The notes under the pieces are model-generated. The model was not told where the DNA came from, made no database searches, and saw nothing but the letters and a program-made list of their open reading frames with translations. The position numbers were made by a program, and so were the translations under genes. Of a stretch of DNA of 64,000 nucleotides, positions 48,152 through 61,752 are shown in pieces (the first letter of the stretch is position 1; every line of letters starts with the position of its first letter). The DNA comes from Lanius collurio (Eukaryota > Chordata > Aves > Passeriformes > Laniidae), in the NCBI GenBank assembly GCA_020086605.1, contig JACBWW010000070.1, positions 2,113,917-2,177,916 of the forward strand, written 5' to 3'.

Positions 48152-50494
48152 GATTTTTCCAAATGCCAGGTCAACACAATCAGCCTAGAATCAGACAGCC
48201 CAACTAAAGTATGTTTTCTGGTGATGCATACATTATGCTTGTGACCTAATTAAAATCGTTGGTGCTGTTTGAATTTGAAAATAAATCAAGTTTATTTGCT
48301 TGTGTGTGATCTGTAAGAATGGCAAACTCACTTTTCCACAGTAAAAGATGAATGTGAGAAAAATTATTAATAAGATCCAAGTTTACCCTTGTCATTGACC
48401 TTTCATCCACTTAGAGCTGATGTTCCTGGTGCCTTGTAAAAGAATTCTAATTCACAAGACAGACATAAAATCTGATGGCTGTTGGGTATTGAAGGAGATC
48501 AAGCATTTGCACTTATTATTTTGATCTATTAGCTGTCAATGGTATACAAGTGTCTTGAATAGATATAGGTACATTTTATAATAGTAGTTATAAAGAATGC
48601 TTGTAAATGTTCTGCCTATAAATCACTTGCTGTACCACAGCTGCATTGAGGCAGCATGATCTGGATGATACAAAATCATGAAGGTTTTGGAAGTGAATAC
48701 AGATAATGTACTTTAGAGACCCAATTTGTACTTAATTTCTTATAATTTATTTTATTGATATGATATTAATATTGCTAAATTTGTGATATGTTGTCTTCTC
48801 TTACTTTAATGTTTGGTATTCTCATTAAATGAAAACATGATATTGATTTAAAGTTCTAGGAGGGAAGAATTTTTGTGTAGTTAACTTTAACATGTTACAT
48901 TTTTTTGCAGCATGTCAGTATTAATAGGAGCTCTAGTTTATAACAACATGAATAGTGACATCTGTGCACTATCCATTAAGAATATTTAATAAATCAAAAA
49001 CCCAGGTCAATCAACAGCAAAATTGCAAATAATTATAACTTCTAAATATTAAAATTAGTGAAATAAATATTAATGCATCAATCAAAATTCAGTAGCATAT
49101 ACACTTTCTCAGTAAATATACAGCAGAAAAATATGCCTTCATTTGTAAAGATTCAAAATACTGGATTTTTTTTAACCTCAAATGAAAGTTTTGGCATACT
49201 TAGTATGAAGTAGCTGGACTGCTAAGTTACTATTATAACTCTACTCGCCTTGAATTTTCAGTTTAAAGTTTTAATCTTGAGAGCTAAAGTTTTCTTCTCA
49301 GGTGATTCAGTTTTCAAATATGTAGTAAAAATGAGTGCAATAATTTGTTGTGTCTGTTGCTAAACAGATACTAACTGGGTATTAGAGTCACAGGCAGCTT
49401 CTTTTATATGGTTTCTAGTTTTACACTATGTTAGTTACCTATTTTTATTATCAACTTTCCCTTCAGATTTACCTTTTCTGCCTCTGCCTGTAACATTTGG
49501 ATTTGGAATATGGCTTGTTTTTGCAATAACTGGCCTATGTAGCAAAATACTAGGAACAGGTGTGTAATCATAAATATTTATGCTTTCCTTTATACAGAAA
49601 TACTTGTATGTTAAAATTGTGGAAAGGTTATTTACTGACTTTATATCAGCATATTAATAATTGAGTCATAAAACATATGCATATTTCTTAACACTGTATA
49701 GCCAATATATATCCCTCAGTACAACCATCTGGCATTAATTAATAATAGGTAAATTACCGTAATTCTAGTACAAAAGAAATAAATGTGTCAACTGTGGACT
49801 GCATAGTACTACTGTATCCACTTACCTTTCACTGCAGATTTCATGCACAGAGCTATATTAGATATAACTATCTTTGTTTTTACTGGCATTTTGTTTACTT
49901 AACATAGATCTAATAACTGTTTTGTTTGTGCTATACCTATATATATAAACAATGAATTTTTTGACTCACATATGTGAGAATTGGCCAAATGTTCCTGGTG
50001 TAGATGTATATAAGGATATAGGTATGGATATGGAGATCTATTCACATATACACCTACACACATGTATGCATTAAGCAGTGTATATATACAGTAACTAAAA
50101 ATAATCCTCATATCACTCCAGAAACAGGGTGTTTTTTGTTCTGAAAAGCCTCTACTGTTAAGAAGCCACCATGCCAATAGCAAATGAAAAGGATATATTA
50201 AACAAGCAAAGGAGTAAGAATTGAGACAGAGAGAGATGAAATGGGTTATTACAGAGGAAGTCTTTGGCAATTGGGAAACTGGACTTGAATATTTGCTGTT
50301 TGAGTAAAAACTTTAACTCCACCATTTCTGGATTTATTTCTTTCACATGTAATGAATTCACCAAAATTAATTCAATTCAATATGTTGTAAATGGGAAATA
50401 AATAGACAGGGTTTTCAATTAATTGATTTAGATTAAATCTTGAGATCATAGAGCCTTTTTTCTGGAAGCTTATTCATTTACTCTTCCCAAAAAA
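48152..50494. other. Unannotated AT-rich sequence, repeat-poor
   Basis: No gene, dispersed repeat or microsatellite of note was recognised. The first 450 bp look like possible conserved non-coding DNA (see findings). Confidence 0.45.
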
Positions 50495-50519
50495 AGTAAA
50501 AGAAAAAAAAAAAAGAAAA
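50495..50519. repeat. A-rich tract
   Basis: A runs broken by single G residues. Confidence 0.85.
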
Positions 50520-53500
50520 TCTCAAACCAACCAAGCAACAGTTTTCTGCCAAAAATACCCTATATTCAGATTTGTAAATATCCTTTGTTCAAGAATGTTA
50601 AACATGTCAATCAGCAACAGAGACCAGCGCTGATATGCAGTTCCATGGATGGCCCTTTGAGTTCACAATGAGTCAGGAGATGATCAGCTTTTAAGCAGAG
50701 ATGCAAAACCCAAGACGATTGCCATATATGCAACAGGAAAGTGATGATTTGTCTAAATCAGGCCTTTATTTAGCCAGCTGTTGACAGCTAGCACTGGCTG
50801 CAGTGAGATGGACTGGCTGGATCATCCAGCAGTTCTGCCCCAGATTATTGGGGAGCATGCATAAGCAACCTTAATTTGGTCCCTCTGTTGCTGAGGAATA
50901 AATTCAAAGCAAGATTTGGTACCTGTGGAACAAAGAGTAATTGAATCGTGGTGTTTGAGGGGAAATATGCATTGCATCCAAACAAAAAAAGACTCTCAAA
51001 TTAGTTTCTGCTCTAGCTTTGGTTTTTTCCTAAGTTTCTTATTGTAACTTCTTTTTAATATCAATGAAAGAATCAAGGTCTTATCTTCTGTCAAGTGCTT
51101 TTAAGTCCTCTTGGACGTTTATCTGTGTCTAGAATGTGATTTGCATAGATGGGCCCAAACCTTGGTTAGGCAGGAAAGCCTTTCCTATAATTCAAGACTG
51201 TTATAACAGTGATCTTTACATTCCCCTGGCCTTTAGTAGTTTGGCTTCCATGCTGCTTTTTGACAGGTATCTTCTCTTGCTTCAGTGCTGTAGTTTTAGC
51301 CTATCTTTTGTAATATAGTTCTGCTATCATTTTTCCAACTTCTTTCAGCGTGACTATTTTTATAATCTTTCAAGTCCTGTTTGAGTTCTAACTTTATTTT
51401 GGAAATACAACAATATTTTGGTTTGATATTTTTTCTTCAAAACTTTTTTTTTTCCTTTTTAGGATTCAATTTTTCATAAAACCATCTCAGTTTGGCTGAG
51501 TTTTTTTTATTGGTTGTTTGTTGTTATTTTGGTTTTTTTTTTCCAAATAATAAAATATAACACCCTTGAAACTAAATAGCATTAACACAATGTAATGTGT
51601 TTCATGATATTTTGCAAAAGGGTTGTTTAAAACTTATTTGCAAACAGTTCTTTGCATCCACATCATGTACTCAGTATATGAATATATTTCTTATTTTTAC
51701 CTATGCAATAGATGTACAAATGTGCTATTATTTTGTCACCATAAATGTTTGTTTGTATCCTCTAAACTGAATTGACTTTTTGTAGTGTATAGCCTCATTA
51801 GTGCAAGAATTTATCATTTTTTGTTAGTGTCAGTTTAATTAACATTTAAATTACTTTTATCAATATTATTATGAATTAATGAATTCTCACTAGTTTTTTC
51901 AGACAAAACAAGAAAATATGAAAGAACTTGATCAGTTAGCATGTAAGATTGGGGGAGCAGAAAAAGTCTGTTCAGACATATAGATTTACTTATTTAAATA
52001 TTTAAGTAATAAATATTTATGTATGCTTATTTAATAATAAATAATTTTAAAATATTCAATAAGCAATATATTACTACTACGTTTTCTTTCTAGATACTTG
52101 CCTAGTCTACAACATCACATTATGTAATCACTTAAGTTATCTCTAATTTATTTCCTGCAAATGATTTCATCAGGGTAAAACAAATTAATCTTGTTTATTG
52201 AATGTCATTTTGGAGTATTAATTCCCTCCTACAGAGCCTATATTATATATATAAGGACAGTGACTTACTGGGTTTCTGAGCTACTGTTTTACCTGCTCCT
52301 TTACCAGCTTCTGAGAGAAAGAGTAGAATTGTGTAATATTTCAAATCTAAAAAATAGTTTTATTTCTGTGAGCAATGCTTTCTACTCTGTCTGAATCTAC
52401 CGATAAAAAACTTCCATTTTTCTGTCATTCCTATTTCTATTTGTCCATATGTCACATTAGCATTATCTTTAGGGCATCTGTAAGCAACTATTTCATATGA
52501 ATTCTTCATATTTTTGTTAGTAGAATCTCTGTCCAAGTGACTTCCACAGGCTATCCTTACAGAATTTTTTTCAGCACTCATACAAAATCCTGGACAGTGA
52601 ACTCCTGGCAAAAAGTGGAAACCATGTGAACCTAATGGAATCAGAGAGAGCAAAGCATACTTTAGCATTTGTGTGTCCTCACATGCATAACCAGTGTTCT
52701 TTGCTTTCTGGTATGCCCCAAGTCAAAAGAACTCAATATGCTATGGAAAAGGACAAAAGTGAGTTTGTTGAATATAAATATGGTTTGTATCTAGAAAGCC
52801 TAAGAGGATCACTAGTTCCTAGCTAATATAACAAATATGTTTTCTGAATATCCAGGCTGGCTGTGTGCTTCCCAAACAATTGCACACATACCACGGGACT
52901 GCAAGCAAGAGTATTTGTATGCATGCTGCTATCTTGTTGGCAGGGCTGGACTCTTAAAATATGTTTCTACCCAGCACATGATGAATTATTCTGCAGAATT
53001 TTATTCTGTAATTCTGTTGTTTATAGGTTGCTGTAGGCCACTCAGGAAGTCGTGAGTATGGTCATTCAAATACAGAACACTTATAAATTCTGGCTTTAAT
53101 GAACATATATAAACTTCTTGCCATGCAACACTGGCTTGAATCACCTAACCTGAATATTAATGTCTGTGCCAGGTGTTGTGAAATAAGCTGGGGTTTTCTT
53201 ATGAAAGCACTGAAGCATGATTGTACCTGACTGTTCTTGTAGCCACTGATGTTTTTGAAATACTGTCCCCATAACAGAGATGACGGCAATTTCTGAATCC
53301 AGGAAATTTTTTTAAATAAAACATAATTGTAGTTTAAAGAAATCACATGTGGTGAAAATTGTAGTCTTTTATTGTGGAAGATGACAAACTTTTGAACTGC
53401 TCATATCTTTATCATTTAATACAATTAGATCTTCAAAATTCTGGAAGATTTTTGTTAGCTTAATTTTGAATGTTATAAATATATGATCTTCAGTTCTAAA

Positions 53501-56500
53501 ATACTGAGTGCTTATAAAGTCCCAGAGTGGTTTTTTATGCATAATAATGCCCTGACAAGAATGGAAGATCTGGCAAACCCTAGGTTAAAATGGGGTTAAT
53601 ATAATGCCTATTAAAGAGGTCTTTACTTAACCCTCTGCGTGTGACTGAGGTGCCTCTAAGAGCAGTGAGACACTGGGGTGTCTTGTGCCTGGGCAGGAGT
53701 TGGTGCAGTGAATTTAGAAAGGACCTGTGCCATGGAAGCGCAACACTTCAAGGTAAAATTTGAAGCATGCTTATCAAAGCCTCTATTAATAGGCTTGGTT
53801 TTAGGCTTGGCCTGCAAACAAAAAGTGAATTAAATTTTATTCTAATGTGGATAAAATGTTTAGTTGTCTGATGTGGAATCAGTTACAATTTCAAATCCAA
53901 CTTTAACATACCTTTTCAGCCCATTATTTCTAGCCACCTTTTGAGTAGTTACATATTTTCTACAGAGCAAGGAACACTTACACAGCAAGAATAGAGATGG
54001 AAGCAAATAAACAGGCTATCCAGAGAGTACCTATGCTGCTCTCCCAGCAGGATCTCAATAATGGTATTTGAATTCAGTGATTGAAGTAGTGAGATCTCCT
54101 AGCAAGGAACTCATATGCACTTAGTGATTCACTTTTAAAAATCCATTTGTAATAAATTATTTCATGGCATTCCTTTAATTATTTATGATACCAAATGGTC
54201 ATTCAACAGTCTGACTCATGTCTTGATCCACTTACATAAACACAGCTATTCACTGCGTAGTTTTCAAAGGTGCTATGCATTTTCACTTCACTCAAACCTG
54301 GTTTAAAATGCCATTCAAACTGCAAACAGAGGCCAAAATTGATTAGCTGGTGTAAGCCAAAACTTGCAACTGTGCCATTGAAAGCCTTGCCTATGTCATA
54401 TATCTCTGTGTGTATATAAGAGTACATATACTGTGTTCAGAATAAGCTTGTTTTAAATAAGTACATAAATATTTTAATACATTTCTGAGGGGTTTTTTTT
54501 GTTTACTAATTTTCCTTAAACATACTTGATTTAAATTCTGTACAATGATTAAAATATAAAACAATACATCAATGACAAACTCTGTACTGATAGTCTAACT
54601 AGTGGAGTTGCATTTCACATCTGTATCTCCTCTTGGGAATTAAGCTGGGGAGAGCTACCAGGGCAATCTTCTGCAGTAGGTAATAAACCCTCAAGTAAGG
54701 AATGGTCTATTTAGTGGAAACCATGCATTCAGAATGGAAATGAATGTGCTTGCAAAACTCGAGTGCATACTGGGATAGGCAGCTTTGAGGTAAAGAAACC
54801 CTATTTTTCTGTTATGTAGAAAGCTAGCTGGCATCATTAGAGTCTTCAAATATGACATTGACAATTGAGATGAGCATCTGGTAGCATTTGATAATGGTCT
54901 ACCACTGGAAAAAAGGTAATAAATTTCCCCATAATGGTTCACTGCCAACAGTGCTCATTTATGAGTGAAACAAGATGACCATTTATTTTCCCAGCTGGGC
55001 AATGTTGCAGATTTGTGTTCTGTTCCTTTTGGTGAAGATCTGAAAGGGCTATTAAAGATATATTATTGTGAACTAAGTCTATTGCTTTTAAATGTTCTGT
55101 GTGACAATTCCTTGTTGTAATTCTGTTTAAATGTTGAACATTTTGCAGATATATTCACATAGGAATATATCTGAATGTGCAGAATCCAGCTTTTTCCTCC
55201 TTACTACAAATGCATGCTTTCTGCATTCAAAGAGTAAAAGCATAAATTTTCTCTTGTAGGCTGGAGGAAAGCTGTGAATTGTGCTATTTTAACAATGCAA
55301 AAATCAGCTTAAAGCTGATTCATATGCACTTAAAACAGCCTTTGTTTCTGCCACCTCTGAAATAGAAAATGCTCTAGGGCCTAGATTCACAACCAAGCTT
55401 ATCCAAGGGATTTTTTCATACTTGCTGAAGTATGCATATTTAGGAACTGTTCTTAATTACGACTCCAATGTTGTTTTTTTGTTTTGCTTTCATCAGCCAT
55501 GGAGTGTTTCTGAGAGTAGCAGAAATTCTTCACTGTTTGGGCAAACATCTAATGTTAGTCTAGGTCTTGTGCCTTTAGACTTCTGGTATAACTGCTGGAG
55601 AATACAGGCACACTTCTACAATGCAGGAGTAACTGGGTTAGCACTCAGCCTCCTTGTGTTGTCATAAGATTATGACAGCTTTGTTAAAAGCTTTCTCCTC
55701 TTGTCTCATTGCTAGTGTGTCGAGAGGAGAAGCTAGGTAACTCCAGTTCTCTGTAAGAACATCTGTGCTGAAGCGCCAGCCAGGACTGAGACAGCGTGTC
55801 AAAAAAGACTAGCAAGTAGCACCCGTTTGTCAGTGCAGTAGTCTGGATTTGATGATTTAGAAGATCACTTCTGCTGTGCTTTTCTTGTTAAGATACTGAG
55901 CAGACATCTGGGGACGTTTTATGCTCACTGAGAGTGTAACATACTTTGCTGAACAAAATTACAGTGTATGCTGCTCCTGCTTTTCCAGTTAAAAAGATCT
56001 TTTTACTTTTTTTAAGCCTGTGTACATGGGGAGGGTGAAGGGTAAAGGACAGTAAGCTTGTTCGTGATAAATGAGTTGCTGCAGCAAAAGGCATTGTATT
56101 GCTTACTATGTGTACTTGTCGTTAAGGAGAAATACAGTTGTAACAGCATCTCAGTTTCTGCATTACATGCATTTAAATGCCTGTCCGCTAAGGACGCCTG
56201 CTTCCACTGATTCAAGTAGGAAAGTTGGCATATTATTCCCCAGTGCACTAAACTCTGTGTTGCCTTCTATTAAATGCTGCCAGACAGGCAGAACAATATT
56301 TGAAACAAGACTGTTTGAACTGAAATGTAATTGGACTCATTTAAAGTCTTATTACAATGAAATCTGACTTCCTCTTTGTAATTCGACTTGTAGAAACCTC
56401 TCAAAAAACATTACCTTTTGCCACAGGCTGTAAATTTAAATTCTGCACAAGGTAAGCATAATGAGAAAAGAAAGTTCTGACATGGCTGGAGATCATATCA

Positions 56501-57000
56501 GGTCTGGCTTGATTAATTATTTCCACAAGATCAATCAGCACCTTATTTAGATAACTGGAGGCACTCACTAGTTAATTTGTGAGAGTAGAACAATGAGGCC
56601 AAGCATTTATATGGTCAGTCAATACTCCAATTAGTGTTAGAAAGTCAAATGCAGTCTTGAAAATAGCTAGGAGAAGAAAGGAGACTGAAATAACATAGCA
56701 GCTTCTCTGGTTTTATATAGCCTTTCCCTGATTACACTGCAGTGACTCTACTCACCCTCTCCAAAAAGTATTTACCTAGTCTTTCTAATCATCTACTTAA
56801 TTAATATATATATATGTTTCTATATGCTTTTAAAGTTAGCTAAAATAAATACCAACAATGCATTCATGTAACAGCCCTTACACTTCCAGCTGCATATCTA
56901 CTAATTGATTTTCTACCGTAATGGCACTTACATTCACCTACAAAACAGACACTAGTTCTAGGAAGTAAGAAACTGCAAAAACTTGCAAGGCAGAACTCAC
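50520..57000. other. Unannotated unique sequence
   Basis: Six and a half kilobases with no recognisable dispersed repeat. Short T runs lie near 51443-51452 and 51532-51542, a TA run at about 56801-56813. A TTAACCC/GGGTTAA inverted pair lies at 53591-53634. Open frames (for example 52360-52668, - strand) match nothing I know. Parts near 50620-50950 and 56490-56650 have a regulatory look. Confidence 0.4.
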
Positions 57001-57217
57001 AGAAAGGATCAATTACTGCTCCATGTACTGCCTGCTGCAGGGATTAATTTGCCTAAAATATGTGCTGGCCAAATCTGGAAACTGACTCCTGCATTCAGAA
57101 TAAACTCTCTGGCAACAATGTCAGATATAGTAGGATAACCTGGCAGAGGTTTAGGACAAACAGTCTCCAAAATTATATTGCTGTTGTTCCCCACAGCATC
57201 TAAGCACTGGCAAATGC
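57001..57217 (-). other. Candidate exon or conserved block, hypothetical
   Basis: On the - strand a strong acceptor (pyrimidine-rich tract ending ATATACAG, just right of 57217) opens a 217-nt segment that ends before a consensus donor, GTGAGT (57000-56995). From the acceptor one frame is open for about 68 codons, with a Cys pair spaced CQC and the peptides PKPLPGYPTISDIV and FQIWPAHILGK, before a TGA at 57011-57009, only 8 nt before the donor. The other two frames hold early stops. The late stop argues against an internal coding exon; a last coding exon, a non-coding RNA exon, or chance remain. I do not recognise the protein. Confidence 0.3.
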
Positions 57218-57622
57218 CTGTATATGAGAAAAAGAGAAATAATAATTTTAGATAACATTATACTTCTCCACCTTCTGCTTGCAAAAGGAAAGAAGCCAAA
57301 TATACAATCTGACATTTCAGTTAAACCATTTGTATCAACATAAGACTGATTTTAACAGAATCTTCTATGTGGAAAAAGAAATTTAGAAAATCTAAAAACA
57401 CTGTAAGAAAAAAAACTTGAAATTTTAAAATATTTAAACATGCATAATATCAGTTAACCAACTCATTATGTCATAAAACAATCTATGAAGTAACTTTTTT
57501 AGGGTTTTTTTGATATTAACTAAGAAATTTTGGAAGGAGGATTTTGACTTGGAGTCTGATGAAAGAAAAACGCACACATTAATATGGTGAAAGCAATATC
57601 ATTATTATTCTTAGGGTTGGTG
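57218..57622. other. Unannotated AT-rich sequence
   Basis: Nothing recognised apart from the pyrimidine tract that precedes the candidate exon on the - strand. Confidence 0.5.
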
Positions 57623-57646
57623 GTTTTTTTGTTTTTTTTTTTTTTT
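57623..57646. repeat. Poly(T)-rich tract
   Basis: Two T runs separated by a single G. Confidence 0.92.
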
Positions 57647-58489
57647 ACTAATCATTAGAATGTAGAGCACTAACATATTCTATTACTTTTACATTTGATA
57701 TCTCTTTTTATCCTTAAATTCTTAATTTCTCCATAACATCAAGCAGAGGTTAACTTAGACGAGAAGCCATCATAAAAATCACCAGCACAGTTGCAATTGT
57801 TAGGTTCTGCAAAAATGTAAGTATAAGGATCATATGGAGAAGAAAGAAAAAAGATTGTGTTATCTCAGAAGTCCTCTGTTATTCAATTCAAAGTGAGCCT
57901 GAGATACCTCATTGTTAGACTCTTGACTTGACTTCCACAGCAATGACTTTTGCTATTGTGTACGTTCCTGATTTTGCCAGGCTTTTGGGGAGAAAAATGA
58001 TTTACCTCAAAATACACATGTAAATATATAAACAAAAAAATATTTGCACACTTCAGTGCCGTGAAGTACAATAAATTGGTTTATTACTTGTTTGATATTG
58101 CTGCTCAATAGAAGTTCTCTCAGTTTTTTGGAAGATTTTTGAATCAGTTTCTAATTAAAATCTTCAGCAAGCTGCATGTAGGTGATCTAAGATACAATGT
58201 AGTTTACAGATCCTTTGTCTTGTGTAACCTTATTGGTCATAAGTTAAGTAGGTGATAGGTGAGAATTATTTCGATATTTTGTCATAGGTGTAATTTTTCT
58301 AAATTGTAAATGCAACAAATATGGCAGGAAAGAATTACTCTGCTCACTTGAGTTAAAACAAATCAAAGTGATTCATTGATTTTTGAATTCTGTATAGTTA
58401 ATAGGCCAGTTGGATAAACTATGTATTTTGCATCAATACCGGCAATACAACAGATATTACTGTACATGCACAAAGTGTGAGTGTACCCC
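57647..58489. other. Unannotated AT-rich sequence
   Basis: Nothing recognised. Confidence 0.5.
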
Positions 58490-58800
58490 TACACATTTCC
58501 AAGTGCCCTCCAATAACTTCCCTGGAAGCTCTGCTGATGTGCACACCCAAACTTGTTTCTCCTGGGGTTGTGAGTGTTCAGGCTTTGTGTGTGACCTGTA
58601 CCTGTGCTTCTCCCTACAACACATGGCTGGTGCAAAAGGTCCATTGGGTCACACAGGTGGTTCATGGTGAGGTCCCCAGCATGTGGCCCCCTTGGCATGC
58701 CATGACTCAGCTGGAGTGCAGCTGCCTATGCTGTCAAATGGGCAGAGACCCCATTAGACCCAGAAGGAGGTCAGGACAATGATGAGATGACTTGAGGCAG
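58490..58800. other. GC-richer block of unknown identity
   Basis: About 310 bp near 50% GC within AT-rich surroundings. Two + strand frames (58410-58670 and 58477-58782) and one - strand frame (58489-58698) are open across much of it, as expected when stop codons thin out with rising GC. Peptides match nothing I know. A decayed gene copy, an unnamed repeat or a regulatory element are possible. Confidence 0.4.
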
Positions 58801-61696
58801 TGGCACACTGAAGTTGGAGTGCTGCTCTGTTACTTCACTGTTCCAAGGTGTCTGCCTCATCACAAAAATGTCATGCCTCTTCATTCTTCCTGTCAAAATT
58901 ATTCCTTTTCTCAAAAGTCCCTTGCAATTATCTGAGTATTTTTTAATCTAAGTGATGGCAGTTTCATGCAAAGCTTGTCATTGGCAGTTTCCTCTTTAGG
59001 GGTCTCTGGTTTGGTGCAACATTGTCTCAGAATAGTATATTCCATTTACACACACTGTTAAAACTCACTGTTCTATCCATTGTTATAATCTGCTGTAAGC
59101 CTGAGCATGTTAGAAAGAGGAATCTTTGCAGATTCCTCTATGATAACTCACCTACCAAAGTTTAAAGATAAGAAATTCCAATTAAAGTAGAGGAATCTCA
59201 GGGAATGTGTTAAGAACTGGTTTTGGTCTTACACCCTAATACTATCTATTTTTGGTCTATTGGCATGGCTATACCTTGAGAAAGAAGTGTATGAAAGGGA
59301 ATTTAGTTAAGCTTCCTCTGACAAAGTAAACATTCATATACAAGATAAAAAATAGTTAAAGGGATATGGCAAAATAAGGAGAAGTGGTTGTGTCTTCTAC
59401 TGTGTCATCCATATTGTCTCCAGACTGATTCTTTTCCAGCAAATCCTGCAGAAACTGGAGAAGTGCTAATGTATGTCCTTTACACATGTCTGTATGCCGA
59501 GCCATAGGATTTTGTTATAATTCTCCTTTCCTACACCTCTTACCATATTGAATTTGTCCTTGGAATGGACGACATCATTAGGAGTGAAGACTTAATTATA
59601 GCCACTTAGAGACAATTTAAGAAGTGTTGTTTAATTTACAGCAATTTTAAAGTGGAAGCTAGATGGTAGTTTGGAACTTCAGCAGTTTTAAAACACTGAC
59701 GCATAAGACACTTAGTCAAAGGTTTGTGTAGCACAAATTCATTCTCAAGGAGATGTGAAAGCAGTAAGGACTCTCAGACAAATTTTTTTTAAAGCACCAG
59801 TGTATACACCGAGGAGTCATCTGACCAAATCTTTTCAATATAGTGGATTTTTATAATTTCCTGACTGGTCATTTGGGCTGGGGTCTATCTTGTCTAACTT
59901 TAGACATTTACATTATGCACATCTGAATTGGAGATGGTTAACCTTTAAGAGAAAGATGTCCATTTTAGGGTACAATTAATTTGTGTATTCTGGCTGGCTT
60001 CTTTAGCTAGAAGTGAATCTTATGCTAGATACACTTGTTTTTCATTCTTTACAAAATGTGCGTAGGGTGCTTACCTCAGATATGTATATTTAGTTTTGTT
60101 ATAATGAATTCCATTCTAGCTGCCTTATAAACCTATGGTTTGAATAGAAACATTTGCTTCTATTCAAAATGCATATGCATGAGGTTTTTGATAGATTTGA
60201 TTTTTTATATATGACAATATCTGATTTAATTTTATTACTTTAGCATCTGTAATTCTGGGCTCTCTTTTCTAGTCTCTATACACATGAATTTGAAAATACA
60301 TATCATCTGTCATACCCCTGAGAACATGATAAACTCATGGTAACTCTGTTAGCCTATGACAATTTTATATCCAGATTGAAGAGGATTGTATTAGTGCAGT
60401 TATATTTAAAGATTGTTGTTGTCATCATTTTTCTCTTTGTAAGGAGATCCTGATGGTTGGTCAGATATTGCCAAGGATTTTGATTACTTGTTCAGTAACT
60501 CAAGTACATTGCAAGTTCTCTATTTCCCTTTAAATATCAAGAATTGGGAGACACTGAGATGAACTTGTTCCTAAAAACAGAGTAAGGTTTCCAGACTGCA
60601 ACTGGGTGAGTATGTGTTTCTTCATTTCAAATTAGTGAATAATCCTTAGCAGTTTTAGGAACATCATAATGGGATGATTTCCAATTCTAAAATATTCAGC
60701 ATGGAGTAAGAAAATAAAATAAAATCCCTGTGGATTGGAAATGAAGAGTTGATTTTTTAACTGACACACACCATGCCTTCTATGGGTAAGATCAGGTTGA
60801 TAAATATGCTTCGTTTTGTCATCATATTTCACATTATTTTATTATTCAGTCATTTATTTCTGAAAAGAAAAAAAAACCAATTTCTATTTAGAAGAAATAA
60901 TTTTTTTTTACAGCTGATCCTGTGTTAGACTGTTGGTTTCTCTAAGTGAAAGTTACTGATGGTCTGGCACCACTACAGATTTTGTTTTTAGTTTCCCCTA
61001 GTACCAGATTAGCACAGAAATAGCCTTCCCTGCCTTCCTGAAAGCTTCTATGTGGACATGCTAGATAGGAAAGCAGGTAAAATCAGATTCTGAAGGCCCA
61101 TGAAGGAAATGTTAGAATGTAGATTTGTTTCAGTATATTTTTTATAACAGGACACTGCACTATCTTTGGTTTACAAGGCTAGATTCGGCCTTAAAATGAA
61201 GAAGGTCGGGGAATATGGACCTCTTTTCATGCTTTTCCTCATATCAGAGCCTAATACAGATCTGAAAAGTGAAAAAGCACCTTTCATGGTTTTATGTTGC
61301 ATTTTAGCTTCTCTACAATTTTCTGCAATTGGCATACTGAGAACCTGAACAACACTGCTTGCCAGAATTGTGGAACGTCTAACATCAGGAATTCAGAGGA
61401 AATAGAGTTCTGTGGTATGAATATGTGCTGCCTTTTTTAGCTGGGGAGATGAGTCTGAACAGGGAATAAAATGTTGTTATCTTTCTTCAGTTAAGTTACT
61501 GCCCCTGCCCTGCTTAGCATAATGGTGACATATAATAAAGTTTAAATAAAGTTGCTGGCTAGTTTAAAAAAGGTATTTTAAGTATTTGGTGATCTACTTG
61601 ATATTTGGCTGGTGAGAGTGCACAGAGAACCTTTGCAAATGTTCTCTAATGATACATACAAGAAAGTAATAACTATACACATAAAGTATTGTTTTT
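58801..61696. other. Unannotated AT-rich sequence
   Basis: No gene or dispersed repeat was recognised in this stretch. A short T run lies at 60902-60910. Confidence 0.5.
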
Positions 61697-61698
61697 AC

Positions 61699-61752
61699 TT
61701 TCATGTATGACAATATAATGTTGTCGTATGACAACATTATGTTGTCATGAAA
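61699..61752. repeat. Tandem pair of 17-bp near-palindromes (cruciform-capable)
   Basis: GACAATATAATGTTGTC (61709-61725) and GACAACATTATGTTGTC (61730-61746) are separated by GTAT, and GTAT also precedes the first. Each unit is nearly its own reverse complement; the second has perfect 8-bp arms around one base. The two units also pair with each other at 16 of 17 positions. Outside them TTTCAT (61699-61704) and ATGAAA (61747-61752) extend the symmetry. Function unknown. Confidence 0.9.

Noticed and set aside
53591..53634. GGGTTAA...TTAACCC pair resembling piggyBac-type ends
   Set aside because: Arms are only 7 bp, orientation is the reverse of an element lying between them, and no known terminal repeat or second end was found.
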